From assembly GCF_014268785.2 (NCBI RefSeq), contig NZ_JABWRD020000001.1:819001-883000 (forward strand): a DNA stretch of 64,000 nucleotides, read 5' to 3'. Below are positions 46,695-56,644 of the stretch, piece after piece; the stretch's first letter is position 1; each line of letters begins with the position of its first letter. Made by a program: the position numbers and the translations under genes. The notes under the pieces were generated by a model. The model worked only from the letters and a program-made list of their open reading frames with translations. It was not told where the DNA came from and ran no database searches. Source of the DNA: Pseudomonas shirazensis. GTDB taxonomy: Bacteria; Pseudomonadota; Gammaproteobacteria; Pseudomonadales; Pseudomonadaceae.

Positions 46695-47352
46695 AGCCCG
46701 AGCCCCGCACGGTTCGAATCAGTGCGCACTGGCCGGGAGCGTCGATCTTCTTGCGCAAGCGGCCGATGTGCACGTCGATCAGGTTGGTACCTGGGTCGAA
46801 GTGATAGCCCCACACCTCCTCGAAAATCATCATCCGGGTGATTACCTGGCCGGCGTGGCGCATCAGGTATTCGAGCAGCTTGTATTCGGTGGGCAGCAGG
46901 TTCAGCGTTTGCTCGCCGCGACGGGCTTCATGGCTGATCAGGTCCAGCTCGAGGTCCGCCACCTGCAGGCGGGTCTGGGTCATCGGCACGCTGTTACGGC
47001 GCAGCAGCACTTCGACCCTGGCAGCCATTTCATCGGAGGCAAACGGCTTGGTCAGGTAATCGTCGCCGCCGGCACGCAAGCCGCGCACGCGTTCGTCAAC
47101 GTCGGAAAGGGCGCTGATCATCAGGATCGGCGTGGCAATCTTCAGGCTGCGCAGGGTGGTGACGATGGTCAGGCCATCGACTTCGGGCAACATGCGGTCC
47201 ACGGTGATCAGGTCGTAGCCACCGGCAATGGCCTTGGCCAGGCCTTCGCGGCCATTGTCTGCCCACTCTACATCCAGGCCGTGGCTGGTCAGTTCAGCGA
47301 CGATTTCCTGGCCGGTGACGGCGTCGTCTTCGATGGTCAGTACGCGGGGCAT
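46672..47352 (-). CDS. OmpR/PhoB-family response regulator
   Basis: A 226-residue regulator. The receiver domain (residues 1-115) has acidic pair Glu8-Asp9 in LTIEDD, the phosphoacceptor Asp in LITVDRMLP, Ser/Thr in MISAL and Lys in YLTKPF. The C-terminal winged helix (LNLLPTEYKLLEYLMRHAGQ; VDVHIGRLRKKID-type ending) binds DNA. AGGA supports the ATG at 47352; an in-frame start further upstream is not needed. It is first in a two-gene unit with the kinase. The output is unknown. Confidence 0.92.
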   Translation of the reverse strand: MPRVLTIEDDAVTGQEIVAELTSHGLDVEWADNGREGLAKAIAGGYDLITVDRMLPEVDGLTIVTTLRSLKIATPILMISALSDVDERVRGLRAGGDDYLTKPFASDEMAARVEVLLRRNSVPMTQTRLQVADLELDLISHEARRGEQTLNLLPTEYKLLEYLMRHAGQVITRMMIFEEVWGYHFDPGTNLIDVHIGRLRKKIDAPGQCALIRTVRGSGYAIAEPV

Positions 47353-47443
47353 GCTGGTTCCTGGGCGGCGAATTAAGGTTCGATTGTGCCAAAGAATAGC
47401 CAAACGGCGATTTAAGAAAAATTCATCTGGCTAAAAAGCACTA

Positions 47444-47499
47444 CGGGGCAAGCCCACTCTCACCCAACCGCACGCGGTAGTGAGAGCAGACTTGCCCCG
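47444..47499. repeat. REP-like inverted pair between ilvE and the response regulator gene
   Basis: The arms CGGGGCAAGCCCACTCTCAC (47444-47463) and GTGAGAGCAGACTTGCCCCG (47480-47499) are reverse complements except at two positions. The core GGGGCAAGCCC-ACTC-CAC matches the common fluorescent Pseudomonas REP element. It lies 21 bases after the ilvE stop on that strand and may serve as its terminator or as a mRNA-stabilising element. Confidence 0.65.
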
Positions 47500-47519
47500 C
47501 AAGGACCTGGCGTTATCGC

Positions 47520-48539
47520 TTACGCGACCTTGACGATCCAGCCAGCCGGCGCTTCGACGTCGCCGCTCTGGATGCCGGTCAGCTCGTTGTACAGCTTGGT
47601 GGTGACCGGGCCGACTTCGGTTTCACTGTGGAACACATGCAGCTTGCCGTTGTACTGGATGCCACCAATTGGCGTGATCACTGCCGCGGTGCCACAGGCA
47701 CCGGCCTCGACGAAGCGCTCGAGGTTGTTGATCTGTACGTCGCCTTCGACGACCTTCAGGCCTAGACGCGATTCGGCCAGCTCCATCAGCGACAGGCGGG
47801 TGATGCCGGGCAGTACCGAAGCCGACTTCGGCGTGACGAACTCGTTGTTGGCAGTGATGCCAAAGAAGTTGGCCGAACCGACTTCTTCGATCTTCGAGTG
47901 GGTCAGCGGGTCGAGGTAGATGCAATCGACGAAGCCGGCTTTCTTCGCCTCATAGCCCGGCTGCAGGCTAGCCGCGTAGTTGCCACCGACTTTGGCGGCA
48001 CCGGTGCCCTGCGGCGCGGCGCGGTCGAAATCGGAGATCAGGAACTTGTGCGGGGTCATGCCGCCCTTGAAGTACGAACCGACCGGGATCGCGAATACCG
48101 AGAAAATAAACTCAGGTGCAGTACGCACGCCGATATTGTCACCGGTACCGATGACGAACGGACGCAGGTACAGAGCGCCCTTGCCGTGTGGCGGCACGAA
48201 CCGGTCGTTGGCCTTGACTACCTGTTTGCAGGCTTCGATGAACTGCTCGGTCGGCACCCGCGGCATCAGCAGGCGGTCGCAGCTGCGCTGCATACGCAGG
48301 GCGTTCTGATCCGGGCGGAACAGGTTGACGGTGCCATCCTTGCAGCGATAGGCCTTGAGGCCCTCAAAACATTGCTGGCCGTAGTGCAGGGCGGTCGAGC
48401 CTTCGCTGATGTGCAGCACGTTGTCATCGGTCAGGGTGCCCTTGTCCCACTCGCCATCGCGGAACACGGACAGGAAGCGCTTGTCAGTCTTGATGTAGTC
48501 GAAGCCCAGCTTGTCCCAGTTAATGCTCTCGTTACTCAT
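47520..48539 (-). CDS. ilvE: Branched-chain amino acid aminotransferase
   Basis: A 339-residue fold-type IV PLP aminotransferase. Family features are GSTALHYGQQCFEGLKAY near residue 48, LYLRPFVIGTG, the lysine region GAAKVGGNYAAS (Schiff-base Lys about residue 184), SANFFGITANNEF and ACGTAAVITPIG. It interconverts valine, leucine and isoleucine with their 2-keto acids using glutamate. The length fits the eukaryote-like class of bacterial IlvE. It is on its own between the ABC-F gene and the regulator gene, with a REP-like hairpin behind it. Confidence 0.95.
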   Translation of the reverse strand: MSNESINWDKLGFDYIKTDKRFLSVFRDGEWDKGTLTDDNVLHISEGSTALHYGQQCFEGLKAYRCKDGTVNLFRPDQNALRMQRSCDRLLMPRVPTEQFIEACKQVVKANDRFVPPHGKGALYLRPFVIGTGDNIGVRTAPEFIFSVFAIPVGSYFKGGMTPHKFLISDFDRAAPQGTGAAKVGGNYAASLQPGYEAKKAGFVDCIYLDPLTHSKIEEVGSANFFGITANNEFVTPKSASVLPGITRLSLMELAESRLGLKVVEGDVQINNLERFVEAGACGTAAVITPIGGIQYNGKLHVFHSETEVGPVTTKLYNELTGIQSGDVEAPAGWIVKVA

Positions 48540-48646
48540 GACACCCTCGATTGTCTTGCAGATGCCCGATCACTCGGGCTGCTGTTATTTGCGCACCACG
48601 CCACGATAATACATCCGCCGCAGATCGGAAACGTCCAGTCTCAGAT

Positions 48647-50227
48647 TCATCCAAGCCGTAGCGAATCGTGCAGTTGCAGACGTTGTAGAAAAGCCTGGTC
48701 ATGGGAGACCACCAGTAGACCACCGCAGAACTGATCGAGCATCCGTTCCAGCGCCAGCAGCGACGGCAGGTCGAGGTGATTGCTCGGTTCGTCCAACAGC
48801 AGCAGGTCGACCGACCGCTGGCGGTAGATGAGCGCGGCCAGGGCGGCCTTGAGCCGTTCGCCGCCGCTGAGCAGGGCAGTGGGCATCTCCACCCTTGCCG
48901 CGTCCAGGCCCAACTGCGCCAGGCGGGTCCGCACCTCGCTGTGGGCCAGCCCTGGGTTGGCCAGGCGCAGGAAGGCGAGGGCGCTCAGTTCGGCGGGCAG
49001 CAGGCTGTAATATTGGTCGAGCAGGGCGACCTCACCGTATACCTGAAAGCCACCTGCGCTGGCCTGGAGCTGGCCCGCCAGCACTTTCAACAGTGTCGAT
49101 TTGCCGGTCCCGTTGGCGCCGATCACAGCCATGTGCTCACCGCTGCGCAGATGTAGATCGAGCGGCGCCTGGCTGCCCCGGGGCAACTGCAAGCCGCTGA
49201 CGCTCAGCACCGATTTGCCTTGGCTGCGGCCAGCGTCCGGCACGTGCATGACGATGGGGCGGTTGCGTTCGACCTGCTCGTTGGCCTGGCGCAGTTGCGC
49301 GCGCAGCTTGGCCTCGGCTGCCTGGTGTTCGCGCTGCTGTCTACCGGCAGTGGCCTGGCTGCGCTGCTGCTGACGGCCGATAAGGATTTTTGCTTGATTG
49401 GCTTTTCTGGCCTGGCGCCCCGCGTCGGCTTGCCGCCGCTCGAGGCTCTCGCGTTGCTGTTGCAGCGCCTGCGTCTGACGGCGCCGTTCGTGCTTGAGGC
49501 GATCAAGGGTGTGCAGGGCACACGCCTGCTCATGCGCTTTGGCGTGCTCATAGTGCCGGTAGTCACCGGCGTAGCTGCGCAGGCCTTGCGGGGTCAGCTC
49601 GACAATCCGCTGCATGTGCCCAAGCAGGGTGCGATCGTGGCTGATTACCAGCAGGCCTTTGTCCCAGCCCAGCAGCATCTGGTGCAGTTGCTCGCGAGCA
49701 TCCACGTCGAGGTGGTTGCTCGGCTCATCAAGGATCAGATAATCGGCCTGGCTAACCAGCGCGCCGATCAGCGCCACACGCATCGCCTGGCCCCCGCTCA
49801 AGCTCGCTGCATCGCGCTCCAGCTCAAGCTGGCCGAGCCCATGGCGGTCCAGCTGGGCTTGCACTCGCTCGCGGATATCCCAGCGTTCAGCCACTACGTC
49901 GAAATCTACCGGGTCAGCGCTGCCTGCTTCTATACGCTGCAGCGCAGCAACGACCGAACCCACCTGCGCCAGCTCTGCCACTGTGCTGCACTGGCTTACA
50001 AAATGTTGATGAAGGTAATGCACCCGGCCGCTGCGCAGGCAGCGACCCTCGCTGGGTGCCAGCGAGCCGGCGAGTATCTGCCCGAGCAGGCTCTTGCCCA
50101 CGCCATTGACACCGACCAGGCCGGTGCGGCGTTGGTCGAAGGATTCACTGATCGGGGCAAACAGCTGCCTGCCATCCGGCAAGGCCAAGGTGACGCCGTC
50201 CAGCGTCAGGATCGAGGTATTGGTCAT
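48647..50227 (-). CDS. ABC-F family ATPase (ribosome-associated type)
   Basis: A 526-residue protein with two ABC domains and no membrane segments. The first has Walker A GVNGVGKS, signature LSGGQAMR and Walker B LILDEPSNHLD. The second has GANGTGKS near residue 345, LSGGERLK and LLLLDEPSNHLD. The two are joined by a long basic glutamine/arginine-rich coiled linker (about 230-310). The DEPSNHLD signature defines ABC-F proteins, which act on stalled or antibiotic-bound ribosomes. Its exact subgroup cannot be fixed by eye. GGAG precedes the ATG at 50227. Confidence 0.9.
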   Translation of the reverse strand: MTNTSILTLDGVTLALPDGRQLFAPISESFDQRRTGLVGVNGVGKSLLGQILAGSLAPSEGRCLRSGRVHYLHQHFVSQCSTVAELAQVGSVVAALQRIEAGSADPVDFDVVAERWDIRERVQAQLDRHGLGQLELERDAASLSGGQAMRVALIGALVSQADYLILDEPSNHLDVDAREQLHQMLLGWDKGLLVISHDRTLLGHMQRIVELTPQGLRSYAGDYRHYEHAKAHEQACALHTLDRLKHERRRQTQALQQQRESLERRQADAGRQARKANQAKILIGRQQQRSQATAGRQQREHQAAEAKLRAQLRQANEQVERNRPIVMHVPDAGRSQGKSVLSVSGLQLPRGSQAPLDLHLRSGEHMAVIGANGTGKSTLLKVLAGQLQASAGGFQVYGEVALLDQYYSLLPAELSALAFLRLANPGLAHSEVRTRLAQLGLDAARVEMPTALLSGGERLKAALAALIYRQRSVDLLLLDEPSNHLDLPSLLALERMLDQFCGGLLVVSHDQAFLQRLQLHDSLRLG

Positions 50228-50415
50228 GCACAACTCCACTCATGCCGCGACATCCCCAGTCGAGAGCTGAGGGCTGAAGGCTGGCCGTCGAGGTGACGGC
50301 GGCATCAATGGCGCATTGGACCAATACCTGTTTGAAGGGATGAAGGCCAAGCCTAGCGGATGCCCTGGCATGGGTAAAGCCTGAACCCGCCAGGCCGGCT
50401 GGCCGAGGGCAACCG

Positions 50416-50781
50416 TTAGTCTTCGCTCTGCTGGCAGAAGCGCAGGCGGTTGCCGAACGGATCCCAGATCTGCATCTGCAAGCCCCAATCGACGGTTTCG
50501 GCCTCGGGGCGGGCATAGCCGTACTGTTTGTCCTGCAGTTCACGCTCCAGCGCGCGCAGGTCGTCGATGCGGGCAAAGATGGTAGAGCCGGGCGAGGCGT
50601 CACCGTGGTGTTCCGACAGATGCAGGATCAGCCCATCGCGACGGATTTGTGCGTACAGCGGCAGATCCGGGCTGAACCGGTGCTCCCAATCGAGCGTGAA
50701 CCCGAGAAAATCGAGATAGAACTCTTTGGCCTTGTCGACCGAGAAGATCCGCAGGATCGGGATGGCAGGGGCTAATTGCAT
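50416..50781 (-). CDS. Glyoxalase/bleomycin-resistance-fold protein
   Basis: A 121-residue protein of the vicinal oxygen chelate superfamily with the two beta-alpha-beta-beta-beta units: PILRIFSVDKAKEFYLDFLG at the start and IWDPFGNRLRFCQQ at the end. LHLSEHHGDASPG in the middle matches the BLMT/bleomycin-binding group more than glyoxalase I. It may bind or sequester a planar compound. A 188-base gap without a gene separates it from the ABC-F gene; that gap holds only a modest inverted repeat near 50386-50402. Confidence 0.82.
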   Translation of the reverse strand: MQLAPAIPILRIFSVDKAKEFYLDFLGFTLDWEHRFSPDLPLYAQIRRDGLILHLSEHHGDASPGSTIFARIDDLRALERELQDKQYGYARPEAETVDWGLQMQIWDPFGNRLRFCQQSED

Positions 50782-50944
50782 GGTGACTTCCTTGGTCAGC
50801 TGAAGGCGCTACTGTAACCCGCTTCGCGTCCTCCAGCACCAAGCTGGCAGCACTGAAACGGGGCCGGGCGACGCCCTCTAAGTGTGCGGCATGCCCCCCG
50901 GTGCCCCTTGCCAGAGCGGTTTATGCCTCGCGCCAGGGCTAAGT

Positions 50945-50960
50945 TGGCCCGCAATCTGCA
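50945..50960 (+). promoter_or_regulatory. Candidate sigma-54 promoter for the urease operon
   Basis: TGGCCCGCAATCTGCA fits the -24/-12 pattern TGGCACG-N4-TTGCA with two changes, keeping the GG and GC doublets 10 bases apart. The ureD ATG is 104 bases downstream. A partial NtrC-like dyad, GCAT-N8-GTGC, stands at 50889-50904, one base off ideal spacing. Nitrogen (NtrC) control of urease in P. putida is known in general terms, which agrees. Confidence 0.5.
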
Positions 50961-51063
50961 AAGCATCCCCAAAGCAAAATTGATCGACTGGTCAGACGCG
51001 GCGCGCAATGGCGCCACGCTGATCGGCTCAGGGCCGCAGGGCCGTGATTTTCAGGGGGCCAGG

Positions 51064-51897
51064 ATGTCTTTGGCGCAACAGATCGAGCAGCAAGACGACG
51101 ACAGCGGGTGGAGCGCCTACCTGCAACTGCGCTTTGTGCAACGCGACGGCGTGACCCGCCTTGGTGCGCGCAAGCATTTCGGACCTCTTTTGGTGCAACG
51201 ACCGTTTTATCCGGAAGGCAGCCCATGCCACGTATACATCCTGCACCCGCCAGGCGGCATCGTCGCCGGCGACCGGCTTGAGCTGGACATCCAGCTGGAA
51301 GCCGGCAGCCACGCACTGCTGACCATGCCCGGTGCGAGCAAGTTCTACCGCAGCATCGGCCCGACCGCACGCCTGCATCAGCACTTTCACCTGCAGGCCG
51401 GGAGCACCCTGGAATGGCTGCCTCAGGACAGCATCTTCTTTTCCGGCGCCAGGGCGAGCCTGGACAGCCGCTTCACTCTGGAGCCGGGTGCGCGTTTGCT
51501 CGCCTGGGAAACGCTATGCCTGGGCCGTCCGGTAATGAACGAGCGCTTCGAGCAAGGCGCGCTGGACAGCCGCCTGCGCGTCGAACTGCCGGGTGATCCG
51601 GGCCTGCACGAGCGCCTGCGCATCGAGGGCGGGCGCCTGGACAAGGTCGGCGGGTATCCACTGCTGGCGACCTTTTGCGCCGCGCCCGCTGGTCAGGCGT
51701 TGCTGGAGCAGGTCCGCGAGTTGCTCGACAGCCTTGGCAACCCGGTCGGGGCAACCCTGCTGGGCGAGCTGCTGGTGATCCGCCTGCTCGATCACGACAA
51801 CCAACATCTGCAACACACCCTGCAGCGCCTTTGGCATGTGCTGCGCCCGGCCGTTCTCGGCCTGGCGCCATGCTCGCCGCGCATCTGGGCTACCTGA
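51064..51897 (+). CDS. ureD: Urease accessory protein UreD (UreH)
   Basis: A 277-residue accessory protein, first gene of the urease operon. Recognisable blocks are [49 protein letters not shown] and [12 protein letters not shown]. UreD binds apo-urease and passes nickel delivered through UreF and UreG. The ATG at 51064 (MSLAQQIEQ) is chosen over an in-frame ATG at 50884, because the extra 60 residues resemble nothing and a sigma-54 like promoter lies within them. ureA starts 10 bases after its stop. Confidence 0.95.
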   Translation: MSLAQQIEQQDDDSGWSAYLQLRFVQRDGVTRLGARKHFGPLLVQRPFYPEGSPCHVYILHPPGGIVAGDRLELDIQLEAGSHALLTMPGASKFYRSIGPTARLHQHFHLQAGSTLEWLPQDSIFFSGARASLDSRFTLEPGARLLAWETLCLGRPVMNERFEQGALDSRLRVELPGDPGLHERLRIEGGRLDKVGGYPLLATFCAAPAGQALLEQVRELLDSLGNPVGATLLGELLVIRLLDHDNQHLQHTLQRLWHVLRPAVLGLAPCSPRIWAT

Positions 51898-51907
51898 GAG
51901 AGACGCC

Positions 51908-52210
51908 GTGGAACTGACCCCCAGAGAGAAAGACAAGCTGCTGCTGTTCACTGCCGCATTGCTGGCCGAGCGCCGCCTGGGCCGTGGCCTGAAGCTCAAC
52001 TACCCGGAAGCCCTGGCGTTGATCAGCGCCGCGGTGATGGAGGGTGCCCGCGATGGCCGTACCGTCGCCGAACTGATGAGCCTTGGCCGTGAGGTGCTGC
52101 GGCGCGATCAGGTCATGCCCGGCGTACCGGAAATGATCCATGACGTGCAGGTCGAGGCAACCTTTCCTGACGGCACCAAATTGGTGACCGTTCATGATCC
52201 TATCGTCTGA
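51908..52210 (+). CDS. ureA: Urease gamma subunit
   Basis: A 100-residue structural subunit beginning [14 protein letters not shown] with GTG start. [28 protein letters not shown] and [23 protein letters not shown] are family-invariant. It assembles with UreB and UreC into the urease trimer that hydrolyses urea to ammonia and carbamate in the cytoplasm. The upstream in-frame region belongs to ureD and is excluded. Confidence 0.97.
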   Translation: MELTPREKDKLLLFTAALLAERRLGRGLKLNYPEALALISAAVMEGARDGRTVAELMSLGREVLRRDQVMPGVPEMIHDVQVEATFPDGTKLVTVHDPIV

Positions 52211-52220
52211 GGAGGCCGGC

Positions 52221-52538
52221 ATGATTCCGGGTGAAATCCAGGTCGCCGCTGGCGACATCGAGCTCAACGTGGGCCGGGCAACGGTCAGCGTCAAGGTTGC
52301 CAATCACGGTGACCGGCCGGTACAGGTCGGCTCGCATTACCACTTCTATGAAGTCAACGACGCGCTGGTGTTCGAGCGTGAGCCGACCCTGGGCTTTCGC
52401 CTGGATATCCCGGCCGGCACCGCGGTGCGCTTCGAGCCCGGCCAGGCGCGTACCGTGCAGTTGGTGGCCTACGCCGGCAAGCGCGAGATATATGGTTTTC
52501 AGGGCAAGGTGATGGGCCCATTGGAGGGCAGGCCATGA
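52221..52538 (+). CDS. ureB: Urease beta subunit
   Basis: A 105-residue structural subunit starting [18 protein letters not shown], with the strong ribosome site GAGGAGG directly upstream. [28 protein letters not shown] and [12 protein letters not shown] are diagnostic. Its stop overlaps the ureC start (ATGA at 52535-52538), giving coupled synthesis. Confidence 0.97.
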   Translation: MIPGEIQVAAGDIELNVGRATVSVKVANHGDRPVQVGSHYHFYEVNDALVFEREPTLGFRLDIPAGTAVRFEPGQARTVQLVAYAGKREIYGFQGKVMGPLEGRP

Positions 52539-54238
52539 GCCGGCTGTCGCGTCGCGCCTATGCCGACATGTTCGGTCCGACCGTGGGCGACCGGGTGCGC
52601 CTGGCGGACACGGCGCTGTGGGTCGAGGTCGAGAAAGACTTCACCATCTATGGTGAAGAGGTCAAGTTCGGCGGCGGCAAGGTCATCCGTGACGGCATGG
52701 GTCAGGGCCAAATGTTGGCGGCCGAGGCGATGGACCTGGTCCTGACCAACGCACTGATCATCGACCACTGGGGCATCGTCAAGGCAGACATCGGCATCAA
52801 ACACGGGCGGATTGCCATGATCGGCAAGGCCGGCAACCCGGATGTGCAGCCTGGCGTCACCGTACCGGTCGGCCCTGGCACCGAGGTCATCGCCGCCGAG
52901 GGCAAGATCGTCACCGCGGGCGGCATCGACTCGCATATCCACTTCATCTGCCCACAGCAGGTCGAAGAGGCCCTCACCAGTGGCGTCACCACGTTTATCG
53001 GCGGCGGGACCGGGCCGGCCACTGGCACCAACGCCACTACCTGCACACCTGGCCCTTGGTACATGGCGCGCATGCTGCAAGCGGCCGACAGCCTGCCGAT
53101 CAATATCGGCCTGCTCGGCAAGGGCAATGCCTCGCGCCCTGAAGCGCTGCGCGAGCAGATCGCTGCTGGCGCAGTCGGGCTCAAGCTGCATGAAGACTGG
53201 GGATCGACTCCGGCTGCGATCGACTGCTGCCTGAGCGTGGCCGAAGAGATGGACATCCAGGTCGCGATCCACACCGACACACTCAATGAGTCGGGCTGTA
53301 TCGAAGACACTCTTGCCGCCATCGGCGACCGCACCATTCATACCTTCCACACCGAAGGCGCCGGCGGCGGCCATGCCCCGGACATCATCCGCGCAGCAGG
53401 GCAGGCCAACGTGCTGCCTTCGTCGACCAATCCGACCTTGCCGTACACCGTCAATACCGTCGACGAACACCTCGACATGCTGATGGTTTGCCATCACCTC
53501 GACCCAAGCATTGCCGAAGACGTAGCGTTTGCCGAGTCGCGCATACGCCGTGAGACGATTGCCGCCGAGGACATCCTCCATGACATGGGCGCATTTGCCA
53601 TGACCTCGTCCGATTCGCAGGCCATGGGCCGAGTTGGCGAAGTGGTCATTCGCACCTGGCAAGTAGCCCATCAGATGAAGCTGCGCCGCGGCCCGCTGGC
53701 ACCCGACAGCGACTACAGTGACAACTTCCGGGTCAAGCGCTACATCGCCAAGTACACCATCAACCCGGCAGTGACCCACGGCATCGCCCATGAAGTCGGC
53801 TCGCTGGAAGTCGGCAAGCTGGCTGACCTGGTGCTTTGGAAGCCTGCGTTCTTCGCGGTCAAACCGGCCTTGGTGATCAAGGGTGGGATGATCGTCACCG
53901 CGCCGATGGGCGATATCAACGGCTCGATTCCAACGCCGCAGCCTGTGCACTACCGGCCGATGTTCGGCGCATTGGGCGCCGCTCGCCATGCCACACGCAT
54001 GACTTTCGTGTCGCAGGCAGCGCTCGATCAGGGCGTGGTCGAGCAGCTCAACCTGCAGAGCCTGATCGGCGTGGCCAAGGGCTGCCGCCAGGTGCGCAAG
54101 CGCGACATGGTCCTGAACACGCTGCAACCGCAGATCGAAGTCGATGCACAAACCTATCAGGTGCGTGCCGACGGCGAGCTGTTGGTGTGTGAGCCAGCCA
54201 GCGAACTGCCGTTGGCGCAGCGCTATTTTCTGTTTTGA
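52535..54238 (+). CDS. ureC: Urease alpha (catalytic) subunit
   Basis: A 567-residue nickel amidohydrolase. The nickel ligands are seen as His134 and His136 in GIDSHIHF, and the lysine that is carbamylated is Lys217 in GLKLHEDWG, the same number as in Klebsiella urease. The flap cysteine and histidine are in MVCHHLD and the [10 protein letters not shown] region, and [12 protein letters not shown] follows. It is a complete, apparently active enzyme. Length and spacing are standard. Confidence 0.98.
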   Translation: MSRLSRRAYADMFGPTVGDRVRLADTALWVEVEKDFTIYGEEVKFGGGKVIRDGMGQGQMLAAEAMDLVLTNALIIDHWGIVKADIGIKHGRIAMIGKAGNPDVQPGVTVPVGPGTEVIAAEGKIVTAGGIDSHIHFICPQQVEEALTSGVTTFIGGGTGPATGTNATTCTPGPWYMARMLQAADSLPINIGLLGKGNASRPEALREQIAAGAVGLKLHEDWGSTPAAIDCCLSVAEEMDIQVAIHTDTLNESGCIEDTLAAIGDRTIHTFHTEGAGGGHAPDIIRAAGQANVLPSSTNPTLPYTVNTVDEHLDMLMVCHHLDPSIAEDVAFAESRIRRETIAAEDILHDMGAFAMTSSDSQAMGRVGEVVIRTWQVAHQMKLRRGPLAPDSDYSDNFRVKRYIAKYTINPAVTHGIAHEVGSLEVGKLADLVLWKPAFFAVKPALVIKGGMIVTAPMGDINGSIPTPQPVHYRPMFGALGAARHATRMTFVSQAALDQGVVEQLNLQSLIGVAKGCRQVRKRDMVLNTLQPQIEVDAQTYQVRADGELLVCEPASELPLAQRYFLF

Positions 54239-54248
54239 AGGAGCACCC

Positions 54249-54746
54249 ATGATTGTTCTCAACCGGCGCATCAGCGCCGCCGACAGTGCCGAGCAGACGA
54301 TTACCGGCACCGTGACCCTGAGTGTCGATAGCCGGATCAAGAGCCGCCTGCGGGTTACCCTGGACGATGGCCGTGATGCCGGCCTGATGCTTGAGCGTGG
54401 CCACCTGCTGCGTGGCGGCGAGCTACTCGGCGATGCCGACGGCGTGCACCTGGTGCGCGTGCTGGCTGCTGCAGAGTCGGTCTCGACCGTGCGCTGCAGC
54501 GACCCGTTGCTGCTGGCGCGGGCAGCCTATCATCTGGGCAACCGCCACGTGCCGTTGCAGATCGATGCCGGCCTGCTGCGTTATCAGCATGACTATGTGC
54601 TGGACGACATGGTCCGTGGCCTTGGCCTGCAGGTCACGGTCGAGCAGGCACCGTTCGAGCCTGAAGCCGGCGCTTACCAGAGCGCGCCACACAGCCATGC
54701 CCACGGCAATGATCACCCCTTCGTGCGTATGCCCGCTGCCCACTAA
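54249..54746 (+). CDS. ureE: Urease nickel metallochaperone UreE
   Basis: A 165-residue chaperone. The N-terminal peptide-binding domain is followed by the metal domain with [27 protein letters not shown] and a histidine-rich tail ([10 protein letters not shown] and a terminal His). It supplies nickel to the UreD-UreF-UreG complex. The ATG at 54249 follows AAGGAGC; the longer frame belongs to the end of ureC. Confidence 0.95.
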   Translation: MIVLNRRISAADSAEQTITGTVTLSVDSRIKSRLRVTLDDGRDAGLMLERGHLLRGGELLGDADGVHLVRVLAAAESVSTVRCSDPLLLARAAYHLGNRHVPLQIDAGLLRYQHDYVLDDMVRGLGLQVTVEQAPFEPEAGAYQSAPHSHAHGNDHPFVRMPAAH

Positions 54747-54758
54747 TAAGGAACCCAG

Positions 54759-55304
54759 ATGAAAAAGACACTCGCCCTTGCCCTACTGTTGGTGGCCGTA
54801 CCGGCCTTCGCGCACCCCGGTCATGACAGCAGCCCGCTGCACGATGGCCTGCTGCATCCGTTGACCGGCCTTGATCACTTGCTGATGTTGCTCGGTACCG
54901 GCGTGCTGGCGGCCTTGACCCGGCGCAACCTGCTGTTGCCGCTGGCAACCCTGGCAGCGATGTTTGCCGGTGCTGTGTTTGGCCATCTGTTCGGTGGTGT
55001 GCTGGGCATGGAAAGCATGATCGTCGGCTCGCTATTGGTGGCAGCAGCGGCGTTGCTGGTACCTGGCCGGCAAGTGTTGCTGGCCCTGGCAATGCCGCTG
55101 TTCGCGCTGTTCCACGGCTGGGCACATGGCGTTGAAGCAACCCCAAGCGCCTTCTGGCTGTTCAGTGCCGGGTTCGTTACCGTCAGCGGTTTGCTGCTCG
55201 CCGCGGGCTTTACCGTCGGTTGCCTGCTACGCCGCCACGCCAAGCTGCAGAAAGCCTGTGGCGGCGGCCTGCTGGCGTCGGCCGCTGTCATGCTGGTCGG
55301 CTGA
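54759..55304 (+). CDS. HupE/UreJ family nickel transporter
   Basis: A 181-residue inner-membrane protein with a signal peptide (residues 1-18, PAFA-HPGH) that exposes an N-terminal histidine and about six helices. Its signatures are HPLTGLDHLLMLLG near residue 33, with metal-binding histidines and aspartate, and FHGWAHGVEA. Family members import nickel or cobalt by facilitated diffusion. Its place between ureE and ureF points to nickel supply for urease. The stop shares one base with the ureF start (TGATG). Confidence 0.9.
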   Translation: MKKTLALALLLVAVPAFAHPGHDSSPLHDGLLHPLTGLDHLLMLLGTGVLAALTRRNLLLPLATLAAMFAGAVFGHLFGGVLGMESMIVGSLLVAAAALLVPGRQVLLALAMPLFALFHGWAHGVEATPSAFWLFSAGFVTVSGLLLAAGFTVGCLLRRHAKLQKACGGGLLASAAVMLVG

Positions 55305-55978
55305 TGAGCAGCGACCTGGCGTTGCTGCGTTTACTGCAGCTGGCCAGCCCGGGCTTGCCGGTGGGCGGCTTCACCTACTCGCAAGGCCTGGAATGGGCGG
55401 TCGAGGCCGGCTGGGTAAGCACCACCGAAGGTTTCTGCAACTGGCAGCGTGAGCAGTTGCACGACACCCTCGGTTATCTCGACTGGCCGCTGCTGGCCCG
55501 CCTGTACCGCGCGTGCGAGCGCGCTGACGTCGAGGCTTTCGGGCGCTGGAGTCAGTTTCTCCTGGCTAATCGCGAGACCGCCGAGCTGCGCCTTGAAGAG
55601 CGCCAGCGGGGTTACGCGCTGGCGCGCATTCTTGACGGCTGGCAGCTCGGGCAAGACCTTGCCTGGCGGCCGCAGCTTGAACTCACCCAGCTAGGCGCGA
55701 TGGCATGGCTCGCCGTGCACTGGGCAATTCCTTTACGCCAGCTGGCGCTGGGGCTCGGCTTTGCCTGGCTGGAAGGCGCGGTCATGGCGGGCGTCAAGCT
55801 GGTGCCGTTTGGCCAGCAGGCGGCGCAGACCGTACTGCGCGACCTGGCCGCCGAACTGCCGGCGGTGCTGGACATGGCGCTGGAGCTGGAAGACGAGCAG
55901 TTGGGCGGCGGCCTGCCGCTGCTGGCCATCGCCTCGTCGCGTCACGAAACCCAATACACCCGTTTGTTCCGTTCTTGA
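55304..55978 (+). CDS. ureF: Urease accessory protein UreF
   Basis: A 224-residue all-helical accessory protein. [20 protein letters not shown] is the N-terminal signature, and [18 protein letters not shown] and [20 protein letters not shown] follow, the last being the C-terminal tail that contacts UreD and UreG. It gates GTP hydrolysis by UreG. The ATG at 55304 overlaps the hupE stop; the upstream in-frame extension is hupE sequence in another frame. Confidence 0.95.
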   Translation: MSSDLALLRLLQLASPGLPVGGFTYSQGLEWAVEAGWVSTTEGFCNWQREQLHDTLGYLDWPLLARLYRACERADVEAFGRWSQFLLANRETAELRLEERQRGYALARILDGWQLGQDLAWRPQLELTQLGAMAWLAVHWAIPLRQLALGLGFAWLEGAVMAGVKLVPFGQQAAQTVLRDLAAELPAVLDMALELEDEQLGGGLPLLAIASSRHETQYTRLFRS

Positions 55979-55989
55979 GGACTGCCAAC

Positions 55990-56613
55990 ATGCAAAGCTA
56001 TCAGCAACCCCTGCGCATCGGTGTCGGTGGCCCGGTCGGCTCCGGCAAGACTGCGCTGCTCGAGGCCCTGTGCAAGGCCATGCGTGATCACTACCAGATC
56101 GCCGTGGTCACCAATGACATCTATACCAAGGAAGATCAACGCATTCTTACCGAAGCCGGCGCCCTGGAGCCCGAGCGGATTGTTGGCGTGGAGACCGGCG
56201 GCTGTCCGCATACGGCGATCCGCGAAGACGCCTCTATGAACCTGGCTGCGGTGGAGGCACTGGCGCGCAAGTTCGGTAACCTTGAGGTTATCTTCGTCGA
56301 GAGCGGCGGTGACAACCTCAGCGCTACTTTCAGCCCCGAGCTGGCCGACCTGACCATTTACGTCATCGATGTTGCCGAGGGCGAGAAGATTCCGCGCAAG
56401 GGCGGCCCAGGGATTACCAAATCGGATTTGTTGGTGATCAACAAGACTGACCTGGCGCCCTATGTCGGCGCATCGCTTGAGGTCATGGAGCGTGATACCA
56501 ATCGCATGCGTCCAGAGCGGCCCTGGACGTTCAGCAACCTGAAAAAGGGCGAAGGGCTGCAAGCGGTGATCGACTTTATCGTCGAGCGCGGCATGCTTGG
56601 TGTCAGGGCGTAA
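55990..56613 (+). CDS. ureG: Urease accessory GTPase UreG
   Basis: A 207-residue SIMIBI GTPase. The P-loop is GPVGSGKT (residues 14-21). [27 protein letters not shown] with the nickel-binding Cys-Pro-His, and VINKTDLAP, the base-specificity motif, follow. It powers nickel insertion into urease. It is the last gene of the operon and is followed by a strong hairpin. The ATG at 55990 is preferred to longer frames inside ureF. Confidence 0.97.
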   Translation: MQSYQQPLRIGVGGPVGSGKTALLEALCKAMRDHYQIAVVTNDIYTKEDQRILTEAGALEPERIVGVETGGCPHTAIREDASMNLAAVEALARKFGNLEVIFVESGGDNLSATFSPELADLTIYVIDVAEGEKIPRKGGPGITKSDLLVINKTDLAPYVGASLEVMERDTNRMRPERPWTFSNLKKGEGLQAVIDFIVERGMLGVRA

Positions 56614-56644
56614 GGCACAAGCGACATCAGTCATGGCTGCAGCA

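Noticed and set aside
50884..51063. 60-residue N-terminal extension of UreD
   Set aside because: The extension resembles no UreD sequence, has no ribosome site and overlaps the candidate promoter.
52499..54340. 613-codon minus-strand frame across ureC
   Set aside because: Antisense to a certain urease gene; the translation has no recognisable domain.
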